From Microstegium vimineum (Eukaryota; Streptophyta; Magnoliopsida; Poales; Poaceae), in NCBI GenBank assembly GCA_022036555.1, contig CM039119.1, positions 23,694,979 to 23,758,978 on the forward strand: a stretch of DNA of 64,000 bases, read 5' to 3'. A program made the translations under genes and the position numbers. Positions 1-12,180 of this stretch are shown piece by piece; within the stretch, counting starts at the first letter, position 1; every line of letters begins with the position of its first letter. The notes beneath the pieces are model-generated. The model did no database searches. It was given only the letters and a program-made list of their open reading frames with translations, and was not told where the DNA came from.

Positions 1-48
1 CCTCCACTTCTCTCCTATTGGGGCTATCTTCTCGATCCTCCCTTCATC

Positions 49-566
49 ATGAAGAAGGAAGATCCAGACCATCCGACGATCAAATGCTCAATCGGACAAC
101 AGACCTTCCACACCGCCTTCTGCAATCTCGGATCGGGCGTCAACATTATGTCTAAGGTAACTTATGACAACTTGTTAGGAGGACCGTTGGTCCCTACATG
201 TGTTCGCTTGCAGATGGCAGATCAAACCATATCTTGGTGAACATCCAAGATGAATACATCCCCACCGACTTCATCATCCTCGACATGGGAGCTAATGTGG
301 AAGTCCCCGTCATCTTGAGAAGGCCCTTCCTCAACACCACTAACATAGTCATCTACGTTGGATCAGGCCAAATCCACTTCCAATTCCTGAGTCACAAGGT
401 AAAATATGCTTTCAGTGGTTATAAACTTAACAAACAGGCTAAAGCACAACCATCAAGAAGAAGAGTTCGAGCCCCGCGTCAAAAGAAGCAGTATCCGGAG
501 GCCAAGATCAATGAACTCAAGGAGGACGAACCCACTAATCCAAGGCAGGTTTGGAAAGCAAAATAG
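49..566 (+). pseudogene. Retroviral-type aspartic protease fragment of element A
   Basis: Translation shows a retropepsin-like flap region with the core LGSGVNIMS, matching the protease of element C at 16841-16536 on the other strand. In C the residue before this core is Asp (DLGSG), while here it is Asn (NLGSG), so the catalytic aspartate is lost. Compared with C, 28 bp are missing near 228, between two ATA trinucleotides, and this shifts the frame. The second half (about 198-566) reads in another frame and holds the hydrophobic segment around VPVILRRPFLN that follows the active site in these proteases. The TAG at 564-566 ends the reading. It would have processed the Gag polyprotein; here it is a dead remnant. 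Confidence 0.75.
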
Positions 567-1345
567 GTGCACACATCACGGTCTCCATCTCCGGAGCCAT
601 CAAATGCACCCGAAGAATGAACTAGAAGGAGAGTCCCACTCTGAGGACTTAAAATCAAGGAGCCTTCACTGAAAGGTAAATCGGTAGTTATCTTTTATTC
701 CCTTTATTTCATTTAGTTCAAACCTTTACTTTCTTTCATGCTTAAAATTCAGAAAACTAAAGTTAGTATAAATAAAACTTGAGAATTATATTAGCATTAA
801 AATTTGACAAAAGGTAGGGTCATAAGGGTGGTTGGCCGACCACCCATATGTCCCCTATCTTGTCTTATTTAATTAAGGATCATTTAGGGACCTTTATAAA
901 AGAAAAAGAAAAAAATGGAGGACTAGGGTGGTCGGCCGACCACCCTATGATCACCTCCCCCCTCTCTTTTGCTTTGTGTAAGACATCCACTAAGGCTTGT
1001 GATCATGGCACCCAATGGGCATGCCCATGGGTGGTCGGCCGACCACTCCATGGTGCTCCCTTGGTTCCATCTCCTCGCCCCTATAAAACCCCATGCAAGG
1101 AGAGCTCATTCCCTCACACCTCCACCAGAATTCAGTTCAAGCCTCTCCTTGCCTTGCTCTCTCCTCTCTTCATTCAAGAGAAGTTCTTAGCTCTCAAGAG
1201 AAGTAGTGCTACTCCCTCTAGTCCACAAGAAGATATCATGTCATCACTTCTCTTAGCCCAAACTTCTCCCCACAAGGCAAACTAGAGATCTGCTTCACAC
1301 ATCTTCTCCTAGTCTTGCCCTTGTGTCCTTCTTCCTCTCTAGAAG
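567..1345 (+). other. Noncoding spacer of A with three large palindromes
   Basis: There is no supported gene. The stretch holds three copies of a GC-rich palindrome: 826-845 (one mismatch), 926-945 (perfect 20-bp palindrome GGGTGGTCGGCCGACCACCC) and 1029-1047. CTATAAAA-like sequence at 1080-1087 and CT-rich sequence follow before the extra ORF. The matching spacer of C (15062-16107) has the same three palindromes in the mirrored order. Confidence 0.75.
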
Positions 1346-2836
1346 ATGAAGAACCCAATAACATCCACATTCAAGAAGATGAAGCAAGCTATGAGTAGGA
1401 GCTCATCTCGTTGCTCCCACCAATCCGAGGATACTTCCCAAGGTAGAAGAAGGGGAGGTTCTGCCCGATACACTTGGGAGAACCTCCAAACCGAAGAATC
1501 ACCTCAGGAGGAGGAAGAAGTGCCAATGGAGGTACCTCATATCGGGGAATTCATGGTGCCCACAATGGGGACTTATGATCAACAGAGCTGTCTTTGGTTT
1601 GACCAACTAGGGTACCAAAGGTATCTCTCTCTCCGGGATCGATCTTTTGAGCACACGAGGATATTGGATCCGAATCTTCTCTCCAACGCAGGTATGACCA
1701 ACGAATTTAACACTATCTTTTCCACTCTTGGTTGGTCTAGCTTTTGGCAAATAGAAGAGTTTGGAATTGAGTTGCTTACTAAAGAATTCCTATGCTCTCT
1801 CCAAGTCTCTAATGTTGGAATATCTTTTCACATGTTTAATCAAAGCTTTAGTTTAACTTGGAGTCATGTAAGTGCTGCTCTTGGTTTTGAGAATTCATGC
1901 TTGATAGATTTAGACCTTGCCATGCATAGGTTTAACAAGAGGAAATTTTGGTTCTCTATCTCTGCTCTTAATGATTGCTAAAATCCTAAACCTGAGGAAA
2001 TTCATAATCCTACTCTTCGTTTCATGCATCTTTGGATGAAAATGACTTTGTTCCCTGGAAACAATGCTAGCTTGATAAGTGACATGGAATTAAAATTGCT
2101 TTACGCCATGATTAACAAAATTTAAATCTCTCCTGTTAAATGCTTAGTGGAATTTTGGTAAAGTTCAATTGAGAGTAATGAATCTATTCAATTCACATCT
2201 TTAATTACTCGTCTTGCCGAATCCATGAACTTGCAAAATGGCACATACCCTTTTGTTTACATCTCTGCTCCTTTAGCTATGATCTCAGAAGAATATCTTA
2301 CTTATGCTCAAATATTAAAAAGAGATGCCAATGGTAAGCTTAAAATGATTTACAGTGACCATACAATTGAGGTGCCTCATCCAAATAGGCAACTTCAATT
2401 GTATAGGACCCGTAAGCTAACCCTTGATTTAGATCAAGGCATTGGGAAAAGAGGTTTTGCAGGGTCAGACAGGAGAGCCTAGGAGGGACCTCACTTTGTT
2501 CATCTTTAGCAAGGTGGTCCTTCCCAAGGAGCTATCGGCGAGGAGGAAGACGATGCATCTTCCGATCCCATGTACACTTCAAGTGGCATGCCTCCTCGAC
2601 CCTCACGTCCGCAAAGAGCACGAGCATCCTTCTCGTCCACATGAGAAAGGGAGCATCGTGAATTGAGGCAACAGTTCGATCATCTCACCAACACCTTTGG
2701 TGAGCTGCGTGTTGAGCACGATGAGACAATACGTATCGTCCAGCAAACTGCCGAAGAAATTCAAGCAATGCAAGAAGAACAACATCGGCATTGGGACTTA
2801 TGGTGGCAACAACATCCACATCCGCCGCACTATTGA
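1346..2836 (+). pseudogene. Extra ORF of A, ATHILA ORF-1-like, five stops
   Basis: One reading frame of 497 codons runs from the ATG at 1346 to the TGA at 2834-2836, with in-frame stops at 1979, 2123, 2159, 2480 and 2642. The same protein is almost open in element C (13572-15061). The protein is basic and serine-rich at the N terminus, then has an aromatic-rich globular part (motifs NTIFSTLGWS, ISFHMFNQS, LGFENSCLIDL), then an acidic and a Gln/Glu-rich tail. The arrangement resembles the ORF that follows pol in Athila elements (Pfam ATHILA ORF-1), whose function is unknown; this assignment is from pattern memory, not a search. Against C, four of the stops are explained by C-to-T changes (CAA, CAA, CAG, CGA) and one by TCA to TAA. 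Confidence 0.65.
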
Positions 2837-4000
2837 GCAAAAGACAAGCTTGGGGGAGGTTCCCTCCCCCACTAAGGTAAGTTTTTAATTTCAGCATTTA
2901 TATTTATGCATTTCCTTGCTTATCTTTTGTCATTGCAATTTAAAAAAATCTCTGCATATGATAAAATAAAATAAAAAGACTTTCTCTACTCCACTCTCAC
3001 ATATTCCATGAAAATGTATATCTCCTATGGAAATGATGAATAGTGCTCTGTTAAATATTTCTCTAGTACTTACTTTACAACTTGGTATTTCTCTAAGTAT
3101 GGATTACTTGGCTTAAAAAGAATTCATCATGAGCCTGAAACTTTTGTGGGTTGCGAATGCTGTAACTAAGTCTAAGTTATTGTGAGACATGATATGACAA
3201 GATAAGAGCTGCTATAATATTATTTTAAGCAAGAATGACTATCGGAGTTTTATTTATTAAAATGATAAAAACACTTTTTGTTCCTCAATGGTGAAAAAAA
3301 ATCCTACCAAAGCCATACATGCTCTTGCATGATATAAGCTTTCTACATAAGCTGCTTGCTTTGTGTTGAGTTTGGTCAAGTTTTGTGACCCTTGTTGAGA
3401 AATTTATCATGCTCCCAAGATCAAGATCACGTACACACCACATATACATGCTGCTTCTACACTGGAAGTACGCAGAAACATGCCTTACATTTCCACATAG
3501 TTCATACTCCATGTTCTAGTAGAAAATCTCTCTAGTTTGTTGTTAGTTAATGAGACATAGACTATGCAAAATTATGAAAAATCCAGGGGAATTCAAAGTC
3601 CCAAGTTGTAGAAATTTGTTGAGCACATCAAAGCTCATATATATAAAAAAATGAATGAAAATGATGAGCATCTTCAAATATCATAGAAAAATATATAAAG
3701 ATAGCTATATCTCAACTTCATAAGATAGGAAAGAGAGATCATTTAAAGGAGTATTGATCATTTGCCATGTTTCCACACACTTGCACATCTTGATCTAAGA
3801 GTATGACACTTCTCTCCTTGGATCCGGAGTTTGACTTTACAATATATGCAAGGTAAGTTTGCTACATCTTTGATCCCTACCTATAGCTCCACATAAGCTT
3901 TAGAGATAGGAAGAAAGAAGGCAAACTTTGACATATGCCTTGGTGAGGAATCATACACCTTATGAGCGATTCGAGAGTATCATTTGAGGAACACTAAGTT
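2837..4000 (+). other. Noncoding 3' tail of A
   Basis: AT-rich sequence without a supported gene. It is homologous to the C tail (about 12466-13571, opposite strand). It begins with AAGCTTGGGGGAGG-like purine-rich sequence near 2851, similar to the real PPT of C. The similarity to the C tail stops at about 4000, where A jumps directly into the LTR. About 700 bp present in C, including the PPT and the first 400 bp of the LTR, are missing. Confidence 0.7.
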
Positions 4001-5310
4001 TAGGGAGGAAGATGTGGGTCAGTGGCCCCCAGGGGGGATCGGCCGACCACCCCCTGGGCCCTCCTGGCTCCCACTTGGTCCCCTGACCAGTGGGACCACT
4101 CCCAGAGGCCAGAGGAGGGCCCACTGGCCATAGGGGGGGTCGGCCGACCACCCCCCTAGGTCGGTTGGCTCGCCCCAACCGCCATACCTCTTCCCCACGT
4201 GTTGGATCACCACCATCCATCCAATAATGGTTCCAGGGTCGGTTGGATCCAACGGTGGAGGATGGGAGGCCCTGGATCGCTGACGTGGCGATGGAGTAGC
4301 CCCTACTCCACTCCCCCACTATAAATAGAGGGTCACACCCCCCTCTCTACACATGGTGAAGAAGCCTACAAGCTCTATTCCTTAGATTGTTCTAGGAGTT
4401 AGTCTAGAGTGGGAGTTAGAGTTGAGTCGAGCTTGCTCGGGATTTCCGGAGTTGTCTTCTGGGAAGTCTGGTATAGCTCTTGTATCTATCCTTCTTTGTA
4501 AGACATTATCTTATTTAATATATTATCCTTTCCCTTTACTTTACTTAGTATTTACTTTGAGCATTACTATACTAGATATAGTATTGTTATATGCTTTTGC
4601 TCTTTAATAGTCTTTACATTCATAGTCTGTGATCCTTGTGACCTTTCCTGTATGCGATCATTGCCTGTCATAGGGTGCTTTGATTATAGATCGTAGTCAA
4701 AGTAATAAGTTGTGTGTAAGCGTGGTGCTTATACATTATCTTATCCATGGTTACCGCTTGCTGCATGGATTGTTTATGGTAGCTAGCAAGAGGTGACAAC
4801 CTTGTCTAGTTGTTGTATCCCACCATGTGTTGTCTAGGCAAGTTCTTAAAAGGTAAGGCCCCAGTAAAAGGAGGGCGCGGTCCGGTAGGAGTTTTGTCCT
4901 CCTACTGATCTATCCTCTTGCCTAGCATACTTGTATTGAGGAGGCAAACTATAGTGTTTAAACTAGTTAATTAGCTAAGTATATTGAAGTAGAGTGAATT
5001 GCTTAGGAGTCCCTTTACTCTTCTCGTTGTCCTCCCACCTAGCTAATCTATCTAGTCCGTTCTAAGTATCTTTTACCGTAGCTTCTTAATTCATCAATCC
5101 CTTCCTATCACATATATCGTTTACCCATCTATACTAGTTGGTACTAAGTTGAGGTGCTCTCTAAGATCTCTCTCTAATTATCATTTCTAGCCCAGCTTTC
5201 CCTTGGGATAATATAAATTACGATACCTTGGAATACTCCTAGGTGAAGTGCTACAACGGTATAATCTGTGCGCTTGCGAATTTATCCAATAGTCATAAGA
5301 AATACCAACA
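4001..5310 (+). repeat. 3' LTR of A, truncated at its left end
   Basis: The stretch aligns with both LTRs of C (10389-12163 and 18364-20130) in reverse. It contains two palindromes (about 4031-4055 and 4133-4157), a TATA box at 4320-4327 and the typical end CAACA. The end is 74 bp earlier than that of the C LTRs, which carry an added segment with a primer-site-like sequence. The first 400 bp of the LTR are deleted. Confidence 0.8.
4320..4327 (+). promoter_or_regulatory. TATA box of the A LTR
   Basis: TATAAATA lies in the middle of the LTR, at the same place as TATAAATA on the minus strand in both C LTRs (11439-11446 and 19419-19426). Confidence 0.7.
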
Positions 5311-6156
5311 CTCCACAAGATAAGAATGAAGGTACAGAACCACGAAGAATCGTACACCTCGTATAATCCGGTGCTCAGAATAACACTCTGGTCCCTGCCG
5401 GAACGGAGACATGTCGAGTTCCCCAATCAGGACGAGACGAAGCAGGGCAAATAGGCATCATGCCTCTCACGGAAGCGGAGCCAGTCTCATATGCCCCCAG
5501 CCCCTACAAGAACTCTCCGAATAGGGGAACATTGGGTACGGGGGACCCACAGAGTAACGACGTCCATTGGCCCGGTATGAAGGAATCTACCGTATACAAA
5601 AAGAATTGGCGGGAGGTACAACGGTGTACCCGCCAATGGTACAGCGGACGCCCATGCCTCTATCCTACTACGAGCTCAACCGGACCCCCCGTATTCTCCG
5701 GCGGTGCAACAAAGGGCCGACACGACACTCTTCCTCCGACCAAGTACAATGGCAATAAGAATATATTATTATGAGTGTCCAACATCCTTCCGGAGGAAGA
5801 CAAGGATAAGGCACAACCTCCTAGGTAGATCTTTCTCGATGCACGCTTGTAACCTCCCCTGAGATCCTTGCGACTATAAAAGGAGAGAAAGGGGGGGCGA
5901 CGCAAAACATCGGAGAACACAGCTAGCAGATAGCGCACTCACTCACCGAATAGCACTCGGAGACCTAGGATTCATACTCCCTCTCTCAACCCAGCTTGTA
6001 AACCCCCTCCAAGCAGAGATAAGGAACATGAGCAGCTCCACACTGGACGTAGGGATTTCTTGCTCGAACCAGTATAAACCTCTTGTCTCTTTGTCTCACC
6101 ATTCGGAACCTGACACACGTACAAATTTACTCATTGGTAGTTTCTAAACACCAACA
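5311..6156 (+). repeat. 5' LTR of B, left part missing because A is inserted
   Basis: The 846 bp align with 29165-30011 of the 3' LTR. The LTR ends CCAACA at 6156, directly before the primer site. The left 320 bp or so of the LTR would lie left of element A, outside the window. Confidence 0.85.
5875..5882 (+). promoter_or_regulatory. TATA box of the B 5' LTR
   Basis: TATAAAAG, also present at 29730-29737 in the 3' LTR, about 280 bp before the LTR end. Confidence 0.65.
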
Positions 6157-6157
6157 G

Positions 6158-6175
6158 TTGGCGCGCTAGGTAGGG
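6158..6175 (+). other. Primer-binding site of B
   Basis: TTGGCGCGCTAGGTAGGG follows the LTR end after one base. Element D has the same site at 32981 with a CGCGCC core. I could not name the tRNA with confidence. Confidence 0.65.
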
Positions 6176-6209
6176 GGCATCGCGTGTCGTGACGTTTTAG
6201 TGGTTCTGA

Positions 6210-8880
6210 ATGGCCTCCCTCAACTCCGATAACCCTGGGCTCTCCATCCGTTCTGGAAGCCTGGAGTTTGCTTGCTCCCCGGACGGGACCCTCACCCGCG
6301 TGCTGTCTTTGCCGGACCAGGCTATCAACGACATGACTCTGTCGGACAAAGACTCCCCGGCTCCCCGCAGGGATGCACCGGTTGAGACCCTTGGGCCACG
6401 AGGCCCTAGGGCCAACCTCACCGGGCTTGGGGAAGAAACCCCCCGGAACGACGACAGAGGACTCCACCCGCTCGAAGCGTTCATGAGCGGCATGGGGGAC
6501 TCTGACGACGATGACTACGAAATCAATTATGCGGCCGAGCATGCCGTGTTACGCTTCGTGCGCTCCCAGTACGACTACCTCCAGGACTCAGACCCCAGCT
6601 TCGACGGCGACGAAACGCTGCCAGGTGACAGCTGCCTCAAGGCCATCACCTCAATAGAAAGGGTCCACCAGGATGTCAAGGGATGCGCCAGCAACCCCCT
6701 CTCCAGCCCCGACATGGGGAGAAAGCCCGCTGCAAGGCGGATGAGGCGGATGATGTACTACGCCTTGGACGAACAATCCTCCGAGGGTAGCAACCGCCCG
6801 CTCCTTCACAGCAGCAGACCGCGTCAACGCGCTGAGGGATGCAGGGCGCCGCGACCTTCTCCAAACCGGATACAGAAACATGCGCTCTCTTACATTGACG
6901 CCGCTATCCAGATCGAAGAAGGCGCGCCACTATAGGAAGGTGTCCCTGTCACTTATCCATTCGGCCTTGTCAGCACCGCATCTATCCTCGAGCGGCTCAT
7001 TACTCTGAAAATGACTGACACCCCCAACGGCGAATTTGTGGGAACCATCGATTCATTTTATGACCTCCTGACCGAGGAAGACCTGGCCCTCTCCGGCTCT
7101 GACAGCATGGGGACTGAGCATGTCACTCCCGAGGTTAGCGAGACCCCCTCACGAGAGTGTTTCATGTGCGACGGGAGGGAATCCACACCCGAGGGAGCCA
7201 TGCGCGACCTCGATGAGGATGGCAACGAAATCCTCCCCGGGAACCAGGAGGCCCTCACTCCACCGCATGTCAACCTCGACGCCATGCAGGCCTGGCAGAA
7301 CAAGCTCGACGATGCTCGCCTCCAGATCGACAACGAGCGCGCTCTCCTCGAGCAGCAGCTAAATCCTCAGCCGGCGACCGGTCCCTGAGCCCGAGCTCGG
7401 GAGGTGCAATGCCGCATAGTTGAGGATGACGGGTCTCCACTGACTTTCCCAAGGGCGCAGCAGAACATAGTGGCCGCCTACATGCTCATGAGACAGTTCC
7501 CAGAGCCCGCGACGCTGAAGAGAAGAAGCTTAGAGGAGAGCTACGTGTCCTCCTCGACCATGCGGCGGCTCAACAGGAAGAGAGCTCAGCATGACAGAGA
7601 GCAGGGGCTCTCTCCAGCGTGTAGAACACCCCGCCGCCCGAGAACTCCATTCGCCAGAGGCAGAGGCCAACCCCCGCGAGGGATCAGGAGCCGGCCAGGC
7701 GGCGTCCCGGCCGCGGAGTGTGTTTCGAAAGCGACGACCGTGGTCAAAGTGACAACGATGATGACGATAGGCAATGTGATGACACCCACGCAGGGGCGGA
7801 CGACACGACCCTGACGAGGACTGAGACTCCAGTCCAGAGCCCACCGGACCACGCTGTTCTCCTCGCGCATACACCCGCGCGGGTCCCATTGCGCTTCCGA
7901 CCACCGACCTACATCCAGAAATATACAGGGCTCACGAACCCTGGCCTTTGGCTGGAGGACTATCGATTCGCTTGCGAGGCAGGCGGAGTGAACAATGAGA
8001 ATTTCATAATCCATCACCTGCCAGTCTACCTCTCGGATACGGCACGCGTGTGACTAGAGCACCTCTCGAAAGGGAAGATCCAGAACTAGGGGGACCTGAA
8101 GGAATCCTTCGTCGGAACTTTCAAGGAACCTACATCTGGCCTGGGAACTCCTAGGACCTCAAGAACTGTAAACAGAAGTGAGGTGAGACCGTTCGCGAGT
8201 ACATTCGCCGCTTCTCCTAGCAGTGCAACGAGCTCCCGGATGTAGCCGACGGTGATGTCGTCACCGCGTTCCTGTTGGGGACAACTTGCGAGTCCCTGGT
8301 CCACAAACTGGGGCGTAAGAAGCCAAAGACGATGAAGGAACTGCTCGACATCGCCACGAACCACGCCTCAGGTGAGGAAGCAGTCAGCGCCATCTTCCAG
8401 GGCACGGCTAGCCGGAGCAAGCGCGATGAGGTGGAGGTCGAGGGACTGTCGGCTCGTCCACACAAGAAAGGGTGCAACCAACCACGGTACGACAAGTCAC
8501 TCGTCGCGGCGACGGAAAAAGGCGAGGGGCAACAAGATGTACCGGTTAATGACCACTTCGAGAAGATGCTAGACGGACCTGTCCGAACCACGCAACCCCC
8601 GTCAAACACCTCCTTAAGGACTGCAACCTCATGAAAAAATTCCTCGTAGGCGTCTCGAAGAAGAAGAGGTGGGTGAAGAAGAAGGAGGATGAAGGGGAAG
8701 ACAGCAGAGGAAAGCACGACGAGTACATCTCGGCGGACGAGACCCTGATGATCTTCGATGGCCCGGCATCGTGCAGCTCCAGGCGTTAGCAGAAAGTCGC
8801 TCATCGAGAGGTATACGCTACCACCCCCACTGTTCCCACCTTCCTCAAGTGGTCGGAGTCTCCTATTACTTTCAACTATA
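6210..8880 (+). pseudogene. gag of B, broken
   Basis: The first part reads in one frame from the ATG at 6210 to about 7500, interrupted by TAG at 6933-6935 and TGA at 7386-7388. It then shifts frame; the core capsid-like part (PLRFRPPTYIQKYTG, GLWLEDYRFACEAGG) is in a second frame at 7718-8053 and the following part in a third (8275-8634). The same segments occur in the D gag around 34300-34800, which makes the assignment safe. A Tat-type Cys/His motif (CPNH, six residues, H, four residues, C) is encoded near 8578-8628, with frame slips. The protein would form the particle that packages the RNA. The copy is beyond function. Confidence 0.75.
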
Positions 8881-10388
8881 GTTGTCATCCTGACTATGTA
8901 CCATACCCTGGGCGTTACCCATTAGTTGTTGATCCCATTGTTGGCACGAAGCACCTCACCAAAGTCCTCATGGATGGCGGGAGTGGCCTCAATATTATTT
9001 ACGCCGAGAACCTCGACGCGATGAGGATACCACGGTCACGTTTGTGACCCTCGCGGGCTCCGTTCTTTGGGGTGATCCCGGGCAAGAAGGCGGGCCCCAT
9101 CGGTCAGATCAACCTGCCCATCACTTTTGGCGGACCAGGCAACTTTCGCAAGGAAACGCTGACCTTCGAGGTTGTCGGCTTCGGTGGAACCTACCATGCC
9201 ATACTAGGGCGACCTTGTTATGCGAAGTTCATCGCTGTTCCAAACTATACCTACCTGAAGCTAAAGATGCCAGGTCCGAGGGGCGTCATCATAGTGGGCA
9301 CGACCCCCAGACGCGCGTATGAGTGCGACGTCGAATGCTGCACATAAGCATCGGCGCTCGTAGCCTCGAAACAACTCGTGGCCGAGATGGCAGCCAAGGC
9401 CAGTGCGTCGCGAGAAGAGGTCCCAAACACCAAGAAGGCCGGATCTTTTGAGCCTATGGGGTCTACGAAGGTGGTGGTGCTCGACACTCGGGATGGGGAA
9501 GAAAGGACCGTGCGTGTCAGACCTCTCTTTCCCCTAAATAGGAAAGCGAGCTCGTTGACTACCTCCGGGCGAACATTGACGTATTCGCATGGGGGCCCTC
9601 GGATATGCCGGGCATACCCAGGGACGTCGCCGAGCACTTCCTACATATCATACCGGGCTCCCGACCTGTCAAGCAATGATTGCGCCGTTTCAACGAGGAA
9701 AAACGTGCCGCGATCAGAGAAGAGATCAAGAAGCTCCTCGTCGTAGGATTCATCAAAGAGGTGTACCACCCCGAGTGGCTTGCCAACCCCGTATTAGTAC
9801 GTAAGAAGAACAGAAAGTGGAGAATGTGCGTTGATTACACGAGCCTTAACAAGGCCTGTCCGAAGGATCCGTATCCTTTACCCAGCATAGACCAAATAGT
9901 CGATGCGACCTCAGGATGTGAACTCCTCTGCTTACTCGACGCGTACTCAGGGCACCATCAAATCAAGATGAACGAGTCGGATCAGCTCGCGACATCATTC
10001 ATCACTCCGTTCAGTTCCTTCTGTTATGTCACCATGCCTTTCGGACTTCGAAACGCTGGGGCCACCTTTCAACGGACCATGATCCGATGTTTCGATGAAC
10101 TCGTGAGCAAAACCGTCGAGGTCTACGTGGACGACATCGTCGTCAAGACCCAGCACGCCGACGGACTCGTGGCCAACCTTGCCCTCATGTTTGCGAAACT
10201 CAAAAAGAACAACATCAAGCTTAACCCGGAAAAATGTGTCTTTGGAGTCCCCAAGGGCATGCTCCTGGGCTTCGTCGTCTCCGAAAGAGGGATTCAGGCT
10301 AACCCCAAAAAAATCACCGCCATCGAAAAGATGGGGCTGATCCACCGCATAAAAGGGGTGCAACGGGTCACCGGCTGCCTCGCGTCGC
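8881..10388 (+). pseudogene. pol of B, first part: protease and reverse transcriptase
   Basis: The protease region contains LMDGGSGLNIIY (about 8970-9003), the DGGS form of the active site also seen in D. RT reads well at 9680-10388, with the motifs WLANPVLVRKK, LLDAYSGHHQIKM, MPFGLRNAGATFQ and the catalytic box YVDDIVVK. Frames change near 9040, 9350 and 9540. The reading stops inside the conserved segment VTGCLAS because element C is inserted at 10389; the same segment continues at 20131. The YVDD box is intact, but the gene is split and shifted. Confidence 0.85.
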
Positions 10389-12163
10389 TGTTGACAATTC
10401 TTAGCGTCGCACAAAAAATAGAGATAAATCCCTATCCCCGACAACAACGCCAGAAATGCTTGTTGATATTTCTTATGACTATTGGATAAATCCGCAAGCG
10501 CACAGATTATACCGTTGTAGCACTTCACCCAGGAGTATTCCAAGGTATCGTAATTTATATTATCCCAAGGGAAAGCTGAGCTAGAAATTATAATTAGAGA
10601 GAGATCCTAGAGAGTACCTCAACTTAGTACCAACTAGTATAGGGGGGTAAACGATATATGTGATAGGAAGGGGTTGATGAATGAACAAGCCAAGGTAAAT
10701 GATACTTAGAACAGACTAGATAGAATAGCTAGGTGGGAGGACAACGAGGGAGTACAAGGGACTCCTATGCAATTCACTCTACTTCAATATACTTAGCTAA
10801 TTAACTAGTCTAAACACTATAGTTTGCCTCCTCAATACAAGTATGCTAGGCGAGGGAATAGATCAGTAGGAGGACAAAACTCCTACCCGACCGCGCCCTT
10901 GTTTATGCCTTACCTTTTAAGAACTTGCCTAGACAACATGTGGTGGAATACAACGACTAGACAAGGTTGTCACCTCTTGCTAGCTACCACAAACAATCCA
11001 TGCAGCAAGCGGTAACCAAGGATAAGATAATGTATAAGCACCACACTTACACACAACTTATTACTTTGACTACGATCTATAATCAAAGCACCCTATGACA
11101 GGCAATGATCGCATACAAGAAATGTCACAAGGATCACAGACTATGAATGTAAAGGCTATTAAAGAGCAAAAGCATATAACAATACTATGTCAAGTATAGT
11201 AATGCTCAAAGGAAATACTAAGTAAAGTAAAGAGAAAATATAATATATTGAATAAGATAAAGTCTTACAAAGAAGGAAAAATACAAGAGCTATACCAGAC
11301 TTCCCAGAAGACAACTCCAAAAATCCTGAGCAAGCTCGACTCAAATCTAACTCCCACTCTAGACTAACTCCTAGAACAATCTAAGGAATAGAGCTTGTAG
11401 GCTTCTTCACCATGTGTAGAGAGGGGGGTGTGACCCTCTATTTATAGTGGGAGGTGGAGTAGGGGCTACTCCATCGCCACGTCAGCGATCCAGGGCCTTC
11501 CATTCTCCACCCTTGGATCCAACCGACCCTTGAACTGACCAAGGGATGGATGGTGGTGATTTCCATCATGTGCCAAGTGGTATGGTAGTTGGGGGAGCCA
11601 AACGACCTAGGGGGGTGGTCGGCCGACCCCCCCTATGGTCAGTGGGCCCTCCTCTGGCCTCTGGGAGTGGTCCCACTGGTCAGGGGACCAGGTGGGAGCC
11701 AGGTGGGCCTAGGGGGTGGTCGGCCGACCCCCTCCTTGGGGTGTCCTGGCCCACTTCTTCCTCCCTGGCATTGGTCCCACTTGTCATTGAGGTTGGATAT
11801 TGATTCTGAGATGGTTATCACATTTATCTCCTTGGTGTGGGCCCATGGATCCATGTGCTACTCTTGTGAGCCGTTGAGAGGAAACACAGAGTGATCCAAT
11901 GGTTGGATTTCACTCTAGAGTGCCTCTCTTGGATCATGGCCGAGAGGGGAGCAAGGTGGGCCCATAGGGTGGTCGGCCGACCCCCTATGTGGGTCCCACT
12001 GGCTCTCCTTTGCTCTATTTACTTATTCCTGCATTCAAACACTCATGGACATGTGGAACTAGTTATTTGATAAAATATGCTCATGATGTGTTTGTTTATC
12101 TTTGATCCTGAGGTTGATGGCAGCATTTTGGTTATGAAAAGTTGAGCATAATTTGTGACAACA
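10389..12163 (-). repeat. 3' LTR of C
   Basis: Bounded on the + strand by TGTTGACAATTC and GTGACAACA, next to target copy GTCGC on the left and the PPT on the right. It holds three palindromes (11611-11632, 11711-11732, 11967-11985). Near its downstream end (10435-10452) it contains a decayed copy of the primer-binding site. Confidence 0.9.
11439..11446 (-). promoter_or_regulatory. TATA box of the C 3' LTR
   Basis: TATAAATA on the minus strand, in the same context as the A LTR. Confidence 0.65.
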
Positions 12164-12180
12164 AGATCCCCCAAGCTTAA
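12164..12180 (-). other. Polypurine tract of C
   Basis: On the minus strand the sequence TTAAGCTTGGGGGATCT ends exactly where the 3' LTR begins with TGTTGTCAC. Its place and purine run mark it as the plus-strand primer. Confidence 0.75.

Larger units (their letters stand above)
1..5310 (+). mobile_element. Element A: right part of an Athila-like non-autonomous Gypsy element
   Basis: The stretch is homologous, in the opposite orientation, to the complete element C (10389-20130), which defines its parts: protease end, palindrome-bearing spacer, extra ORF, noncoding tail and 3' LTR. The left part (5' LTR and gag) lies outside the window. The right end, CAACA at 5306-5310, abuts a sequence that matches the interior of the B LTR (29165 onward), so A is inserted in the 5' LTR of B. 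No reverse transcriptase, RNase H or integrase lies between protease and extra ORF, as in C. A deletion removes the PPT and the first part of the 3' LTR, and five stops break the extra ORF, so this copy cannot be functional. Confidence 0.85.

Noticed and set aside
848..1285. 145-codon ORF in the A spacer
   Set aside because: Not conserved in the matching spacer of C and interrupted by the palindromes; treated as chance.
5187..5426. Small minus-strand ORF at the A/B border
   Set aside because: It spans two unrelated elements at an insertion point, so it is accidental.
9995..10543. 182-codon minus-strand ORF
   Set aside because: Shadow of the B RT; it also crosses the border of element C, so it cannot be an inherited gene.
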